Counted from the stretch's first letter, positions 31,838 through 43,405 are shown. The stretch: 64,000 nt of DNA from Mesomycoplasma hyopneumoniae J (GCF_000008205.1 NC_007295.1:744001-808000), one strand, 5' to 3'. Translations and numbers: made by a program. The notes: a model not told the origin generated them from the sequence alone.

Positions 31838-33599
31838 AATTAAGGAAAAATTTATCGAAAATAGATATCGCGAGGTGATTCCGCGCGATTTTATTTCAAC
31901 AAGAAATATCTACATGCACTGAAAAGTGCCACCTATTTCGGAAATCAATGGTGAAAAAATAGTTGACTGTTGGCCTCCTTTACCTTATTGTGATATTAAA
32001 TTTATGCCATTTTTAGAATTTAACAATTCTTCCTCAAGTTTGGGATTGCACAATCCAATTGAAGATATGATTGCAATTCCTTACAAACAAGGCGATTATG
32101 TTTATCGATTTCGGCTTGATGAAATCCAAAAAGCTACTTTTTTTTCAAAAGAATTAAGATTTTTTAAATTTTATAAAAAATCAATTTCTAAAGAGATTTA
32201 TAAAATAATCAGCGAGAGATATCATCGGGTTTCAAAATCTCGTTGAAATCTTGATGGTATTTTTTGAGATAATAACTCCTGAAATGATATAAAAATGGTG
32301 GTAGTTGCAATTGAAAATATCGAGGATGCTCAAAATTGTCAATATTCAATCTCTTTTCCGTCAATTTTTAGAATGAGTTATACAAATAAAACAAGGCTTA
32401 AAGAAGTCGAGCAACTAATAATCAATGAAATTGAAGAACTAATTCCACATGCAAAACCGAAAAATCTTGAAAATCATAGAGAAAAAATTTTTGATTTTTT
32501 ATCAATTCAAAATGAATATAATTCCAAATATTTTGATCCAAATAAGGTGTATTTAGGTGCTAAAATTGAGGATGATTTAAAAAAAATCGAAAAAGAATTC
32601 CAAGATTTTGAAGCTAATTACCCACTTGTATTTAATGTAAAAACTTTAGAAACTTATGAAAAAATTTTAGAAAAATTTGAAAAATACAATATTAAGAAAT
32701 TTAATCTTGAAAAAGATGACAGAAGTAAAATTTTAATTAGTTGGCTTGACAAATTTGGACTTGATTACAAAAAACATTGTATTAATCTATTCGGTAAAGA
32801 AGGGGAAAAATATTATGATGAAATCGAAAAATGAACTCATAAAATAAATCTAGTCCAAATTTTCCAAATTATGTTTGGACCTTTAATAGATTTTGTTTGA
32901 ACGCGCTCAAATTATTACATAACCAAACCTGATGCCATCATTTTAAAAAGTTGAGGTTCGCTTGATCCTTCAAAATTTGAATTATATTATTTTGGCGGTG
33001 TGGAATATGGAATTTATAATGAAATTTTAGAACAATTTGACTCAAAACATCCTGTTTTCTGATTGAATACTGGTTATGAACCAAGTGGAAGAACCGGCAC
33101 AAATGGCTGAATTCCCGATATTATTACTAAAAATTTAATTTTAATTTACCGTGATGGGGAAAATATTTTATACTGAATTGGAAAATCACCATTTTATCAT
33201 CATGTCTATAATGGAAAATATTTTCCGCTAAATTTATATTATAACAAAAAAATTTCTGATATTGAAAGAGATATTTTTTTGCGGCAAAACAAAGATCCAG
33301 AATTTTATTCATATAAATATGATTTAAATATCGATGTAATTAGAAGAACCAACGAGCAGTTAAGCAAATTGTTTGATTATATTAATTTATATGAAAAAAA
33401 TTATAAAAAAAATAATTTAAATGAACATTTTGAAAATTTCTTACACAAATCGGACTTATTAACTAAAAGCGCAAGGAGAAAATTATCAGCATTTGAAAGA
33501 ACATCGTTTTTTACTAAACACAAGAAAACTGTTAATTACATTAATCCCGAAAAAAACGAATATTATGATTTTAGATTCAATGCGCTTTATAAAAAATAA
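31809..33599 (+). CDS. B2: unrecognised 596-aa protein, A/B family
   Basis: Paralogue of B1 with the same layout. The cassette at about residues 39-81 (near 31923-32050) is unrelated in detail to the other copies (PPISEINGEKIVDCWPPLPY and after). The framework around it, especially residues 85-340, is nearly identical to B1. Further copy-specific stretches occur near 32895-32930 and 33065-33100 around the conserved NGWIPD block. The last 100 residues differ more from B1 and resemble B4 in places (LTKSARRKL, FERTSFF). The start overlaps A2 by 29 nt. Confidence 0.75.
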
Positions 33600-33818
33600 C
33601 TGTAATTATTAGTTTTTATTATTATTAAAAAAATCGTGTTGCTAAATTTTTGTTATTTTTGATGCTTTTTTGGTTTAAAAAGAGGGGTAAAAAGGTTATC
33701 AGAAACTAAAATCGTAATACGATTACATTTAAACACGCCAAAATTAACTCTCAAAAACGTGTTTTTTAGTTTTAAAAAGAATCAAACCTAAAAAAAGTTG
33801 AAGGAATTCGCTATTTAT
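33600..33818 (+). other. Intergenic gap before B3 with remnant of a lost A gene
   Basis: About 180 bp unlike the other intergenic blocks, with a weak hairpin (AAACACG 33731-33737 with CGTGTTT 33758-33764, then T-rich). Homology to the A genes resumes only at about 33779. No open reading frame of note occurs. Confidence 0.6.
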
Positions 33819-33847
33819 ATGGAGAACCAGTCAAATTCTCTTATTAA
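33779..33847 (+). pseudogene. A3 remnant (last codons of a deleted A gene)
   Basis: The frame ending at the TAA 33845-33847 reads NLKKVEGIRYLYGEPVKFSY, matching the C-terminus of the A proteins, and overlaps the B3 start by the usual 29 nt. Nothing upstream resembles the other 440 residues. The break point just upstream marks a deletion that removed the body of A3 and left its B partner. Confidence 0.8.
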
Positions 33848-35600
33848 AATTAAGGAAACATTTTTAGAAAATAGATATCGAGAAGTAAAGGTCCGCGATT
33901 TTATCTCGACAAGAAATATCTACATGCATTGAAGAGAACCTTATATTTGAGAGGTGAACGGAAATAAGGAATTGCGTTGTCTTCCTTATTATTGTCAGCG
34001 TGAATTTATTCCTTTTTTAGACTTTGCTGCCACTAGTTCCTACAAAGACGGCCACAATCCAATTGAAGATATGATCGCAATTCCTTATAAACAAGGCAAT
34101 TATATTTATCGACTTCGACTTGATGAAATCCAAAAAGCTACTTTTTTTTCAAAGGAATTAAGATTTTTTAAATTTTATAAGAAATCAATTTCTAAAGAAA
34201 TTTATAAAATAATTTATGAAAGATATCATCGCGTGGCGAAATCTCGTTGGAATCTTGATGGAATTTTGTGGGATAATAACTCATGAAATGATATAAAAAT
34301 GGTGGTAGTTGCAATTGAAAATATCGAAGATGCTAAAAATTGTCAATATTCAATCTCTTTTCCGTCAATTTTTAGAATGAGTTATACTGATAAAATAAGA
34401 CTAAAAGCGGCCGAACAATTAATAATTGATGAAATTGAAGAACTAATTCCGTATGCGAAGCCGAAAGATCTTGAAAATCACAGAGAAAAAATTTTTGATT
34501 TTTTGACAATTCAAAATGAGTATAATTCTAAATATTTTGATCCAAATAAGGTGTATTTAGGTGCTGAAATTGAGGAAGATTTAAAAAAAATCAAAAAAGA
34601 ATTCCAAGATTTTGAAGCTAATTACCCACTTGTATTTAATGTAAAAACTTTAGAAACTTATGAAAAAATTTTAGAAAAATTTGAAAAATACAATATTAAG
34701 AAATTTAATCTTAAAAAAGATGACAGAAGTAAAATTTTAATTAGCTGGCTTGACAAATTTGGGCCGGAATATCAAAAACATTGTATTAATCTATTCGGTA
34801 AAGAAGGGGAAAAATATTATGATGAAATCGAAAAATGAACTCATAAAATAAATCTTATCCAACTTTTTCAAATTATGTTTGGGCCTTTAATCAATTCCAT
34901 TTGGGAACTTTTTAAATCTCGTATGATTAAACCAGATGCTATTATTTTAAAAAGTTGGGCTACACTTGATCCTTCAAAATTTGAATTATATTATTTTGGA
35001 GGCCCCGAATATGGAATTTATGATGAAATTTTAGGAAAGTTTGGTTCAAAAAATCCTGTTTTTTGATTCGCAACCGCATATTATCCAAGTGATCAAAGCG
35101 CAATGAATGGCTGAATTCCCGATATTATTATTAAAAATTTAATTTTAATTCACCGTGATGGGGAAAATATTTTATACTGAATTGGAAAAAGTCCATTTTA
35201 CCATCATGTCTATAATGGAAAATATTTCCCACTAAATTTGTATTATAATAAAAAAATTTCTGATATTGAAAGAGATATTTTTTTGCGGCAAAACAAAGAT
35301 CCAAAATTTTATTCATATGATAATTTATATATTGATGTAATTAGAAGATCGAATTCTGAATTAAGTCAATTATTTGATTATATTAATTTATATGAAAAAA
35401 AATATAAAAAGGATAATCCAAAGGGAAGTTTTCAAAATTTTTTACGTGAATCTGGTTTTTTAGCTAAAAGTGCAAGAAGAAAATTATCAAAATTTGAACT
35501 AACAACATTTTATAAGGTTTATGAAAAAACAGTTAATTATATTGACTTTGATAAAAATGAGTATTATGATTTTAGATTAAACGCAATTTATGAAAAATAA
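33819..35600 (+). CDS. B3: unrecognised 593-aa protein, orphan B copy
   Basis: Intact B paralogue without a full-length A partner. Its cassette (about residues 39-78, WEVNGNKELRCLPYYCQRE and after) is again copy-specific. The central framework matches B1 and B2, and the C-terminal 120 residues are nearly identical to B1. The stretch before the KPDAIILKSW block (WELFKSRMI) and the FATAYYPSDQSAMNGW segment are unlike the other copies. With A3 gone it lacks the coupled start and the conserved promoter block, so expression may be low or depend on read-through from B2. The frame has no damage. Confidence 0.75.
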
Positions 35601-35797
35601 CTGTAATTATTATGTTTTTTTAATTTATAAGATTTAATTTATCTAATTTTTCCTAATTCAGACTAAAAATATAAGCAATAAAACAACTAATACAAGCCTA
35701 GAAATTTATAAAATTTCATTTTTTGTGATAAAATTTAGGTATTACAACTAGTTTTTTGCTATAAAAATAAGTCAAGAAAAGCCTAAGATGGAGTGTG

Positions 35798-37278
35798 ATG
35801 AATAAAAAAAGTAAAAATTTACTTAAAAAAGTTTGCAAAATATTTCTTTTTGCAGCATTTTCAACTTTGATAATAACTTCTTATACTAACAATAGTTTCC
35901 AAGATAAAACTTCGTCTAGCCAAAAAATAACAGAAAATTTAAGCAAAAAATCCCAAGAAATCAATAAAATCAGCCAAATGGCGGCCGTTAATGAACTAGA
36001 AGATGAAGAAATTTCAAAAGCAATTTTGGAAATTAAACCTAGAGAAGACGGTTTTTTACCTGCCATTCCTCTTTTGCTAGGTGGTTTTGGTGGAATTTTG
36101 TTTAGCGGATTATTTGCAAATTGATTTAGCCAAAACCCACTACCAGAATTGCCACGAATTGGTGGTCACCAATCATATTCACCTCAATTTACTGAAACAT
36201 CAAGCGAAAACAACAAGAAGCAACCATTACCAAAAAAACCAGAAAAAACTTTTGAAAATAATCCTTGATTTGGCCCAACAAAAATTTCTAAAAATCAAAA
36301 ATTAATTCCTAATAATTGACTACAAAATGATCAAAATTCTAGTGAAAATCAAAATTGGCTATCTGCATTTTCAAACCCAAAATCCGAAAAACACCAAAAA
36401 TCTGGTCCAGTATACGGTCCTTTTTTACCAGGTCAAGACAAACGGGAACTAAATCCGATTATAACAAGGACGCCTAATTCAGTTACTATTGATTTAAATA
36501 TTTTGGCAATAAAAACTAAAACTAAATTATCAGATAAAGTTGCAACTTTAAGTAGAGTTAAATTTGTTGAAATAACAAACAAGGACGAACTAAAAAAGTA
36601 TAACGATATTCATCTTGCTTATTTTTTCCCAGGTATTGGAAATTATAAAGCAAAATTTATAATTAGTGAAACAAAAATTAGCCAGCAAGCAGCTTGGGCA
36701 CTTTCAGTTTTTAGTCTCCAGGAAAGCATGGGCCTTCCAATAATTTTAGAAGAAATTTTTTTCCCGAATTTAGAGTCAAATTCATCAATTGTAGTCGATA
36801 AAGTTAAAAGATTATTGAGTTTTAAGTCTGATTTTTATTCATATAGCAAAACAAAAATGCAACAATTGGCTTACAAAGTTGCATCGACAATTAACATAAT
36901 AATTGGTGCTAAATTTGCTTATAATGTCCCATATTTAAATGATGATAATGATGAAAATTACCCAAAAGGTTACCTTGTTAAGGAAAATTTTATTGATAAA
37001 CCTTTTGATATGGAAGAAAATTGATACCAAAATATGCCATCAGATGAAACATGGTATTTAAATGGGAAGGGGATAATAAAAAAAAGAGAGGAAGAGATTA
37101 AAAAAAGGTTGAAGAAAAAGAAATTTTTTTCAAAAATTATCATGTTAGACGAGCAAGGCTTCATCCAAAAATTAAAGATGAAAAAGCACTAAAAGGTGAA
37201 AAAATCAAATTTGAAAAACTAAAAAGAGTAGAAGGAATTCACTATTTATATGGAGAACCAGTTAAATTCCCTTATTAA
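35798..37278 (+). pseudogene. A4: A-family gene with a frameshift at an A7 tract
   Basis: Third full-size A copy. Residues 1-75 are almost identical to A2. From about residue 85 it diverges widely (LLGGFGGILFSG, then a different Asn/Gln/Lys-rich linker), yet the landmarks GPVYGPFLPGQDKREL and YNVPYLNDDND remain. At the A7 tract 37100-37106 the frame is lost, giving an out-of-frame tail and a stop at 37192. One extra A restores the family ending (FFKNYHVRRARL, then GIHYLYGEPVKFPY) and a stop at 37278, with the usual 29-nt overlap with B4. It may be a phase-off allele, a slippage-translated gene or an early pseudogene. Start is ATG 35798, by alignment with A2. Confidence 0.75.
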
Positions 37279-39037
37279 AATTAAGGAAAAATTTATTGAA
37301 AACAGATATCGAGAAGTAAATGCTCGCAATATTCTTTCGACACGAAATATTTATATGCATTGAAGGGAACCTTCAAATTCAGCTAATGGCCTTAAGGATT
37401 TCCGGTCTCAATGCAGACTTACATATTGCCATCAAGAATTTATATCTTTTTTAATTTTTAATGCTACAGAGTCAGATAAAATTGGCCACAATCCAATCGA
37501 AGATATGATTGCAATTCCTTACAAACAAGGCGATTATGTTTATCGACTTCGGCTTGATGAAATCCAAAAAGCAACCTTTTTTTCAAAAGAATTAAGATTT
37601 TTTAAATTTTATAAAAAATCAATTTCTAAGGAAATTTATAAAATAATTTATGAAAGATATCATCGGGTTGCAAGGTCATGTTGAAATCTTGATGGAATTT
37701 TTTGGGATAATAACTCTTGGAATGACATAAAAATGGTTGTAATTGCAGTTGAAAATATTGAAGATATTGAAAATTGTCAATATTCGATTTCTTTTCCTTC
37801 AATTTTTAGAATGAGTTATACAAATAAAGCAAGACTTAAAGAGGTAGAGCAACTAATAATTGATGAAATCGAAGAACTAATTCCATATGCAAAACCGAAA
37901 AATCTTGAAAATCATAGAGAAAAAATTTTTGATTTTTTATCAATCCAAAATGAGTATAATTCGAAATATTTTGATCCAAATAAGGTGTATTTAGGTCCTG
38001 AAATTGAGGATGATTTAAAAAAAATTGAGAAAGAATTTCAGGATTTTGAAGCAGATTATCGCCTTGCATTTAATGTAAAAACTTTAGAAACCTATGAAAA
38101 TATTCAAAAAAAGTTTAAAAAATATGGAATTAAAAAATTTGACCTGGAAAAAGACGATAGAAGTAAAATTTTAGTTAGTTGACTTGACAAATTTAGTAAG
38201 GAATACAAAAAGCATTGCATCAATTTATTCGGAAAAGAAGGCAAAAAATATTATGATGAAATTGAAAAATGAACTAATAAAATAGATCTTATTAAACTTT
38301 TTCAAATAATGTTTGGGCCAATAATCAATTTTGTTGGAGCTTATTCAAACTATTACATAGCAAAACCGGATACAATAATTTTAAAAAGTTGAGCATCGCT
38401 TGACCCTTCAAAATTTGAATTATATTATTTTGGTGGACCAGAATATGGAATTTATGATGAAATTGTGAGTCAATTTGATTCAAAAAATCCTGTTTTTTGA
38501 GTAAATACCGCGTATGAACCAAGTGGTTATAGCGACACAAATGGCTGAATTCCTGATATTGTTATTAAAAATTTAATTTTAATTCACCGTGATGGGGAAA
38601 ATATTTTATATTGAATTGGAAAAAGTCCATTTTATCATCATGTTTATAATGGAAAATATTTCCCACTAAATTTGTATTATAATAAAAAAATTTCTGATAT
38701 TGAAAGAGATATTTTTTTGCGCAAAAATAGAGATCCAAAGTTTTACTGATATAAATATGATTTAAATATTGATGTAATTAAAAGATCGAATTCAGAATTA
38801 AGTCAATTATTTGATTGTATTCATTTATATGAAAAAAAATATAAAACCAATAGCTCAAAAAAACATTTTGGAAGCTTCCTACATAAATCTGATTTTTTAA
38901 CTAAAAGCGCAAGAAGAAAATTATTAAAATTTGAAAGAACGTCATTTTTTGAAAAGCACAAAAAAACAGTTAATTATATTGACTTTGATAAAAATGAGTA
39001 TTATGATTTCAGATTAAATGCAATGTATAAAAAATAG
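37250..39037 (+). CDS. B4: unrecognised 595-aa protein, A/B family
   Basis: Most diverged B copy but with an intact frame. It keeps STRNIYMHW, then a unique cassette (about residues 39-83, NSANGLKDFRSQCRLTY and after), NPIEDMIAIPYKQGDY and the rest of the framework, with scattered substitutions relative to B1-B3 (for example ADYRLAFN for ANYPLVFN). The C-terminus has its own variant KTNSSKKHFGSFL. Because of the A4 frameshift, ribosomes on A4 stop 57 nt before the B4 start, so coupling is probably lost unless the frame is corrected. Confidence 0.75.
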
Positions 39038-39270
<233 letters not shown>

Positions 39271-39271
39271 A

Positions 39272-39282
39272 TATGGTATAAT
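39272..39282 (+). promoter_or_regulatory. Extended -10 promoter of 5S rRNA
   Basis: TATGGTATAAT (TRTGN plus TATAAT at 39277-39282), 10 nt before the first base of the 5S gene. No separate -35 exists because that position lies in the A67 tract. Confidence 0.75.
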
Positions 39283-39292
39283 ATTAATTATA

Positions 39293-39395
39293 AGAGTAAC
39301 AATAGCAAAAGGGATCACCTGAATCCATTCCGAACTCAGTAGTTAAGCCTTTTTACGCCGAAGATACTAGAAATAGGAAAATAGGGAGTTACTCT
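39293..39395 (+). rRNA. rrf: 5S ribosomal RNA
   Basis: About 103 nt with a terminal stem of AGAGTAAC (39293-39300) and GTTACTCT (39388-39395). Internal landmarks of 5S rRNA are present: the GATCACCTGAATCCATTCCGA stretch around 39314-39333 and GAACTCAGTAGTTAAGC after it. It stands alone, without 16S or 23S nearby, as in the hyopneumoniae group. A T21 run (39395-39415) follows as terminator. Ends are set from the terminal stem and may be off by a base or two. Confidence 0.92.
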
Positions 39396-39415
39396 TTTTT
39401 TTTTTTTTTTTTTTT
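39395..39415 (+). terminator. T21 run terminating 5S rRNA
   Basis: Twenty-one T immediately after the closing stem of 5S rRNA, which itself provides the hairpin. It also lies 19 nt before the whiA start. Confidence 0.7.
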
Positions 39416-39433
39416 ATGTAAAAGAGTTTAGAA

Positions 39434-40297
39434 ATGGCATCTTTTAGCCAAAAAATTAAAATTGAAATTCTCTCAAACCGGCTTTCCCGGCCAAAATTTT
39501 TTTCGTTACTAAAAGGTTTAATTTTTAGTGCTTCAAAATTTGAGGATTCAAATTTTTTCATCATTAGAATTAATAGAAAAGAGATTTCAAATAGATTACG
39601 TGAAATTTTTCAATATTTTCAATTAAAATTTCTCGATACAAAGATAAATAAAAATTGAATTTGTGTTAATAAAAAGGTAATAAAAATCCAAAAAAATCCA
39701 CATAATATACAATATTTTTTTGCTGGCCTTTTTATTGGTGGAGGGTCAATTTCACATCTTGAATCAAAAAGATATCATTTAGAGATTTCGTTCTTAGATA
39801 AAGAAAAATGTGAAAAAGTCAGTGAAATTCTACAAAAAAATGAATTAGAGTTTACTTTTCGACAAATTTTCCACCAAAATTATTTTAGGTTATATTTAAA
39901 AAAGGTTAACGAAATTATTTACTTTTTAATGGTAATAGGAGCGCTGGAACAAGCATCAAAGCTTGAAATCTTAAGAATTAAACGTGATCATTATTTAAAC
40001 GCAAATCGTATTACTAATTTTGATATTAGTAATGCTAAGAAAATATCTAGTTCTTCAGCAAATTTCACTAAAAAATGAAATTTAATTCAGAAAAACAAGT
40101 TAACTGCATTTTTTAGTGAAAAAGAATTGATCTTCTTCAATGTAAGAACCACTAGACCTGAATTAAATTTACAAGAAATTTCCGAAATTTTAAAAAAGAT
40201 GTATAATATTAATATAACTAAATCTGGTCTAAATTATTGACTTTCTAAAATGAATAAAATACTTAAGAAGAAAGAAGGAGAAAAAAATGAACAATAA
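39434..40297 (+). CDS. whiA: DNA-binding protein WhiA
   Basis: WhiA/DUF199 family regulator: an N-terminal LAGLIDADG-like domain and a C-terminal helix-turn-helix. In other Gram-positives it affects sporulation or cell division; in mollicutes it is proposed to regulate ribosomal protein genes. The 287-aa product shows SFSQKIKIEIL at the start, FAGLFIGGGSISHLES (about residues 95-110) and the C-terminal ELIFFNVRTTRPELNLQEIS leading into the HTH (MYNINITKSGLNYWLSKMNKIL). TGA is read as Trp. It starts just after 5S rRNA, and its end overlaps the next gene by 11 nt. In most genomes whiA follows rapZ and yvcK, which are absent here. Confidence 0.87.
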
Positions 40298-41087
40298 AAT
40301 TACTTACAACCAGCGCGACTTTAAAGCATATAGTCGATCAACGGCCTATATTCAAAAACAAACAAATCGTTTGTTAGGTTATTCCTTATTTTGACTTGGA
40401 ATTGCCATTTTATTTATTGGTTTATTAACTTTTGCGATTTTATCAATTGATGCACTTTTTGATTTATATCAAATTTTTGTGTTTTCATTATTTTCAAGTA
40501 TAGCAACAATTATTTTAATTACTCTTTTAATATTAGGACTAAATTTTTGAATTTCCTGATATATCGGCAAGAATGCCTTAGCCGAAAAGCCGTCAACTGT
40601 TTTTTTAGGTTTTCTATTTTTTGTTTTTATAATCATAAATTCTCTTACGCTACCTTTGTTTTTTGCTTTCCAAATAATTCAAGGTAATTCTAGCCTTGTA
40701 ATGCTTGCAGTTGCTGGCGCAGGAGTAATTATGGCAGTCGTTGGAGCTCTTGGTTATTTCAATATAATTAATTTTGGAAAACTTCTGCCTTTAATTATAG
40801 CGGGAATAATAATTCAGTTTGTAATTGGTTTAGCGACACTTTTTATCTTTTCTACATTTTTAGAAACTTTATATTCAATCATCGGAATTACCGTAACTCT
40901 TGGAATAATTGGTTATGAATTTTGGCTTATCCGCAATCAGTCATGCCAAATTCTTGCTTTTTATACAGACGAGGCAGAAATTAAACGCGTTTTTTTCAGA
41001 ATTGCAATTTGAAATGCTCTTGGTTTATATATTTCATTTATTCGTTTAGTTATTTTTATAACAAGAATTATGGCTTCAAGGTATTAG
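40287..41087 (+). CDS. Bax inhibitor-1/YccA family membrane protein
   Basis: A 266-aa protein with seven predicted membrane segments between residues 30 and 225 and the UPF0005/BI-1 pattern: N-terminal Arg/Lys-rich cytoplasmic start, then alternating hydrophobic segments, and a final FFRIAIWNALGLYISFIRLVI stretch. Bacterial members such as YetJ act as pH-sensitive Ca2+ leak channels; mollicute members are untested. Several TGA codons are read as Trp. Starts inside the whiA end (11-nt overlap) with a GGAG ribosome binding site. Confidence 0.8.
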
Positions 41088-41137
41088 AAAAAATAATCTA
41101 AAAAACTTATTTTTAAAGGATATTTTATAAAATATAA

Positions 41138-41695
41138 ATGGAAAATAAAATAATTTTAGTTGATATTGAGATAAGTAAAGGTTCAAATATAAAATATGAA
41201 CTTGATTCTAAAACAAAAAAATTAGTAGTTGATCGAATTTTATATGGTGATTTTGTCTACCCAGCAAATTATGGTAGTATTCCAAAAACTTTAGATTGAG
41301 ATGGCGATGCTCTTGATTTTTTAGTCTATTCAAATCAAAAATTTCTACCAGGAACCCAATTAAATGCAAGACTTTTAGGGGCTCTTGAAATGATTGATGA
41401 TGGTGAAATTGATACAAAATTAATTGGTGTCCATAATGATGACTACCGTTTTGATCATATAAAATCTCTTGATGATCTACCGCAGGAATGACTTGATTCG
41501 ATTTATTATTTTTTTAGCAACTACAAAAATTGAAAAAAACCCGGAATTACTAAGGTTTCAAAGTTTCTCAAATATGAGCAAGCATTAAAAGAATATAAAA
41601 CTTGCCAAGAATTATTTAATAAATATAAGGACTTTAAAAAATCTGAATTTTTAAAATTAATGATGGAACAATTTCCTGAAAAATATCAAAAATAA
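41138..41695 (+). CDS. ppa: Inorganic pyrophosphatase (family I)
   Basis: Hydrolyses pyrophosphate produced by tRNA charging and by DNA and RNA synthesis. The 185-aa product has the family I active-site run [13 protein letters not shown] (about residues 53-65; three catalytic Asp), preceded by [31 protein letters not shown] and followed by [16 protein letters not shown] is read as Trp in several places, including the active-site loop. It has its own short upstream gap and a strong terminator downstream. Confidence 0.95.
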
Positions 41696-41719
41696 TTTCA
41701 GAAAAATTTGAATTTTTGT

Positions 41720-41758
41720 AAAAACCAAATAAATTTTAAATTTTATTTGGTTTTTTTT
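41720..41758 (+). terminator. Hairpin terminator after ppa
   Basis: A 14-bp perfect stem (41720-41733 with 41742-41755, CCAAATAAA/TTTATTTGG core) with an 8-nt loop and an eight-T run. Confidence 0.9.
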
Positions 41759-41862
41759 CTTTTTAACGAAATTATTTTTGTAAATAATAAATTTTTGCTT
41801 TAATATACAAAAAAAAGGATTAAAAAATATTGGAATTTTTAAAAATTTTTTAGTTTTTGTAA

Positions 41863-41868
41863 TATAAT
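41863..41868 (+). promoter_or_regulatory. -10 box of the BMP lipoprotein gene
   Basis: TATAAT at 41863-41868 gives a leader of about 75 nt before the ATG at 41950, which has an AGGAG ribosome binding site. No clear -35. Confidence 0.5.
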
Positions 41869-41949
41869 AGAAAATGTAAAATAAAAATTAATTTATTAAA
41901 AAATAATTGAAAGTCATCGTAATTAAAACAATTAATTAGGAGAACAACT

Positions 41950-43305
41950 ATGAAAAAAAAGATAAAATGAAATAAATTTCTTGGCTTAGGCTTAGTTTTT
42001 CCGCTTTCAGCAATCGCAACAATCTCTGCCGGATGTTGGGATAAAGAAACAACTAAAGAAGAAAAATCAGCCGATAATCAAAATAAGCAAATCACTGATG
42101 TCTCAAAAATTTCAGGACTAGTTAATGAACGAAAATCCGAAATTATGGCCGCAAAAGCTGATGCAAACAAACATTTTGGGCTAAATATGGCAATTGTAGC
42201 CGCTGATGGAACGGTAAATGATAATTCATTTAACCAATCAAGTTGAGAGGCAATTCAACAACTTGGCGCTCTTACTGGAGGTGAGATTACTTCAGTAGAT
42301 AGTTCAACTGCTGAACTTGAAGGAAAATATAGCTCACTTGCTAATACCAACAAAAATGTTTGAGTACTTTCTGGTTTTCAACACGGTGATGCGATCACAA
42401 ACTGATTAAAAGTCCCTGAAAATAAGCAATTATTTACTGAAAAAAATATTATCATACTCGGAATTGACTGAACTGATACTGAAAATGTAATTCCAACAGG
42501 TCGATATATTAATTTAACCTATAAAACTGAAGAAGCCGGATGACTTGCAGGATATGCGAATGCTTCCTTTTTGGCAAAAAAATTCCCAAGTGATCCAACT
42601 AAAAGATCAGCAATTGTTATCGGTGGTGGGATTTCGCCAGCTGTAACTGATTTTATCGCTGGTTATCTAGCCGGAATTAAAGCTTGAAATCTAAAAAATT
42701 CTGATAAAAAAACAAAGATAACAACTGATAAAATCGAGATAAATCTTGGGTTTAAGGTTCAAAATACTTCAACAAAAGAAAGACTTGAACAAATTGCTTC
42801 AAAAGATAAACCTTCAACACTATTAGCTGTCGCTGGACCACTTACTGAAATTTTCTCGGATATAATCGCAAACCAAAATGATCGTTATCTCATTGGTGTT
42901 GACACCGACCAATCACTTGTTTATACAAAAACTAAAAATAAATTTTTCACCTCAATTTTGAAAAATTTAGGTTACTCCGTTTTCAGTGTTCTTAGTGATT
43001 TATATACCAAAAAATCAAATTCAAGAAATTTAGCCGGCTTTGAATTTGGTAAAAAAAGTGCAACTGTTTATCTTGGAATTAAAGACAGGTTTGTCGATAT
43101 TGCTGATACTTCTTTAGAAGGAAATGATAAAAAACTCGCAACTGAAGCCATTTCTGAAGCTAAAAAAGAATTTGAAGAAAAAACTAAGACAATTCCTGCC
43201 GAAGAAGTTCGTAAAACTTTAGAAATTCCGGAAATGCCTGATAAACAACCTGATAAGCAACAGGAAAGCTTAGACAAACTAATTACCGATATTAATAAAA
43301 ATTAA
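41950..43305 (+). CDS. BMP-family nucleoside-type substrate-binding lipoprotein
   Basis: Surface lipoprotein that captures substrate for the ABC transporter encoded downstream. The 451-aa product has a signal peptide with lipobox SAGC (Cys29). The BMP/PnrA fold follows, with NMAIVAADGTVNDNSFNQSSWEA near residues 76-98, LSGFQHGDAI, YKTEEAGWLAGYA and VAGPLTEIF. GVDTDQS near residue 318 is the typical ligand aspartate region. The C-terminal 60 residues are Lys/Glu/Pro-rich and extra to the fold. PnrA relatives bind purine nucleosides, which suits an organism dependent on salvage. A terminator separates it from the ATPase gene, allowing more binding protein than transporter. Confidence 0.9.
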
Positions 43306-43405
43306 GTAAGAAAAAATAACAATTTTTTAACATTATATCTTTTTTTAGAGATTAATTTTCTTCTAATTTAGTTTAATTTAATATAAAATTATATTAAATT
43401 AAAAA

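Larger units (their letters stand above)
27113..39037 (+). repeat. Tandem paralogue cluster of the A/B gene family
   Basis: Four diverged copies of a roughly 3-kb unit lie head to tail: A1B1 (27113-30245), A2B2 (30446-33599), B3 (33819-35600, only the last 20 codons of A remain) and A4B4 (35798-39037). Blocks of several hundred bases are nearly identical between copies, notably the middle of B in all four. The roughly 200-bp intergenic regions before A2 and A4 are also near-identical. No transposase, terminal repeats or tRNA boundary is visible, so this looks like gene duplication with recombination and not a mobile element. Confidence 0.85.

Noticed and set aside
27113..39037. A/B cluster as insertion sequence, integrative element or CRISPR
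   Set aside because: No transposase, integrase, terminal inverted repeats or short regular spacers; units are 3-kb coding paralogues.
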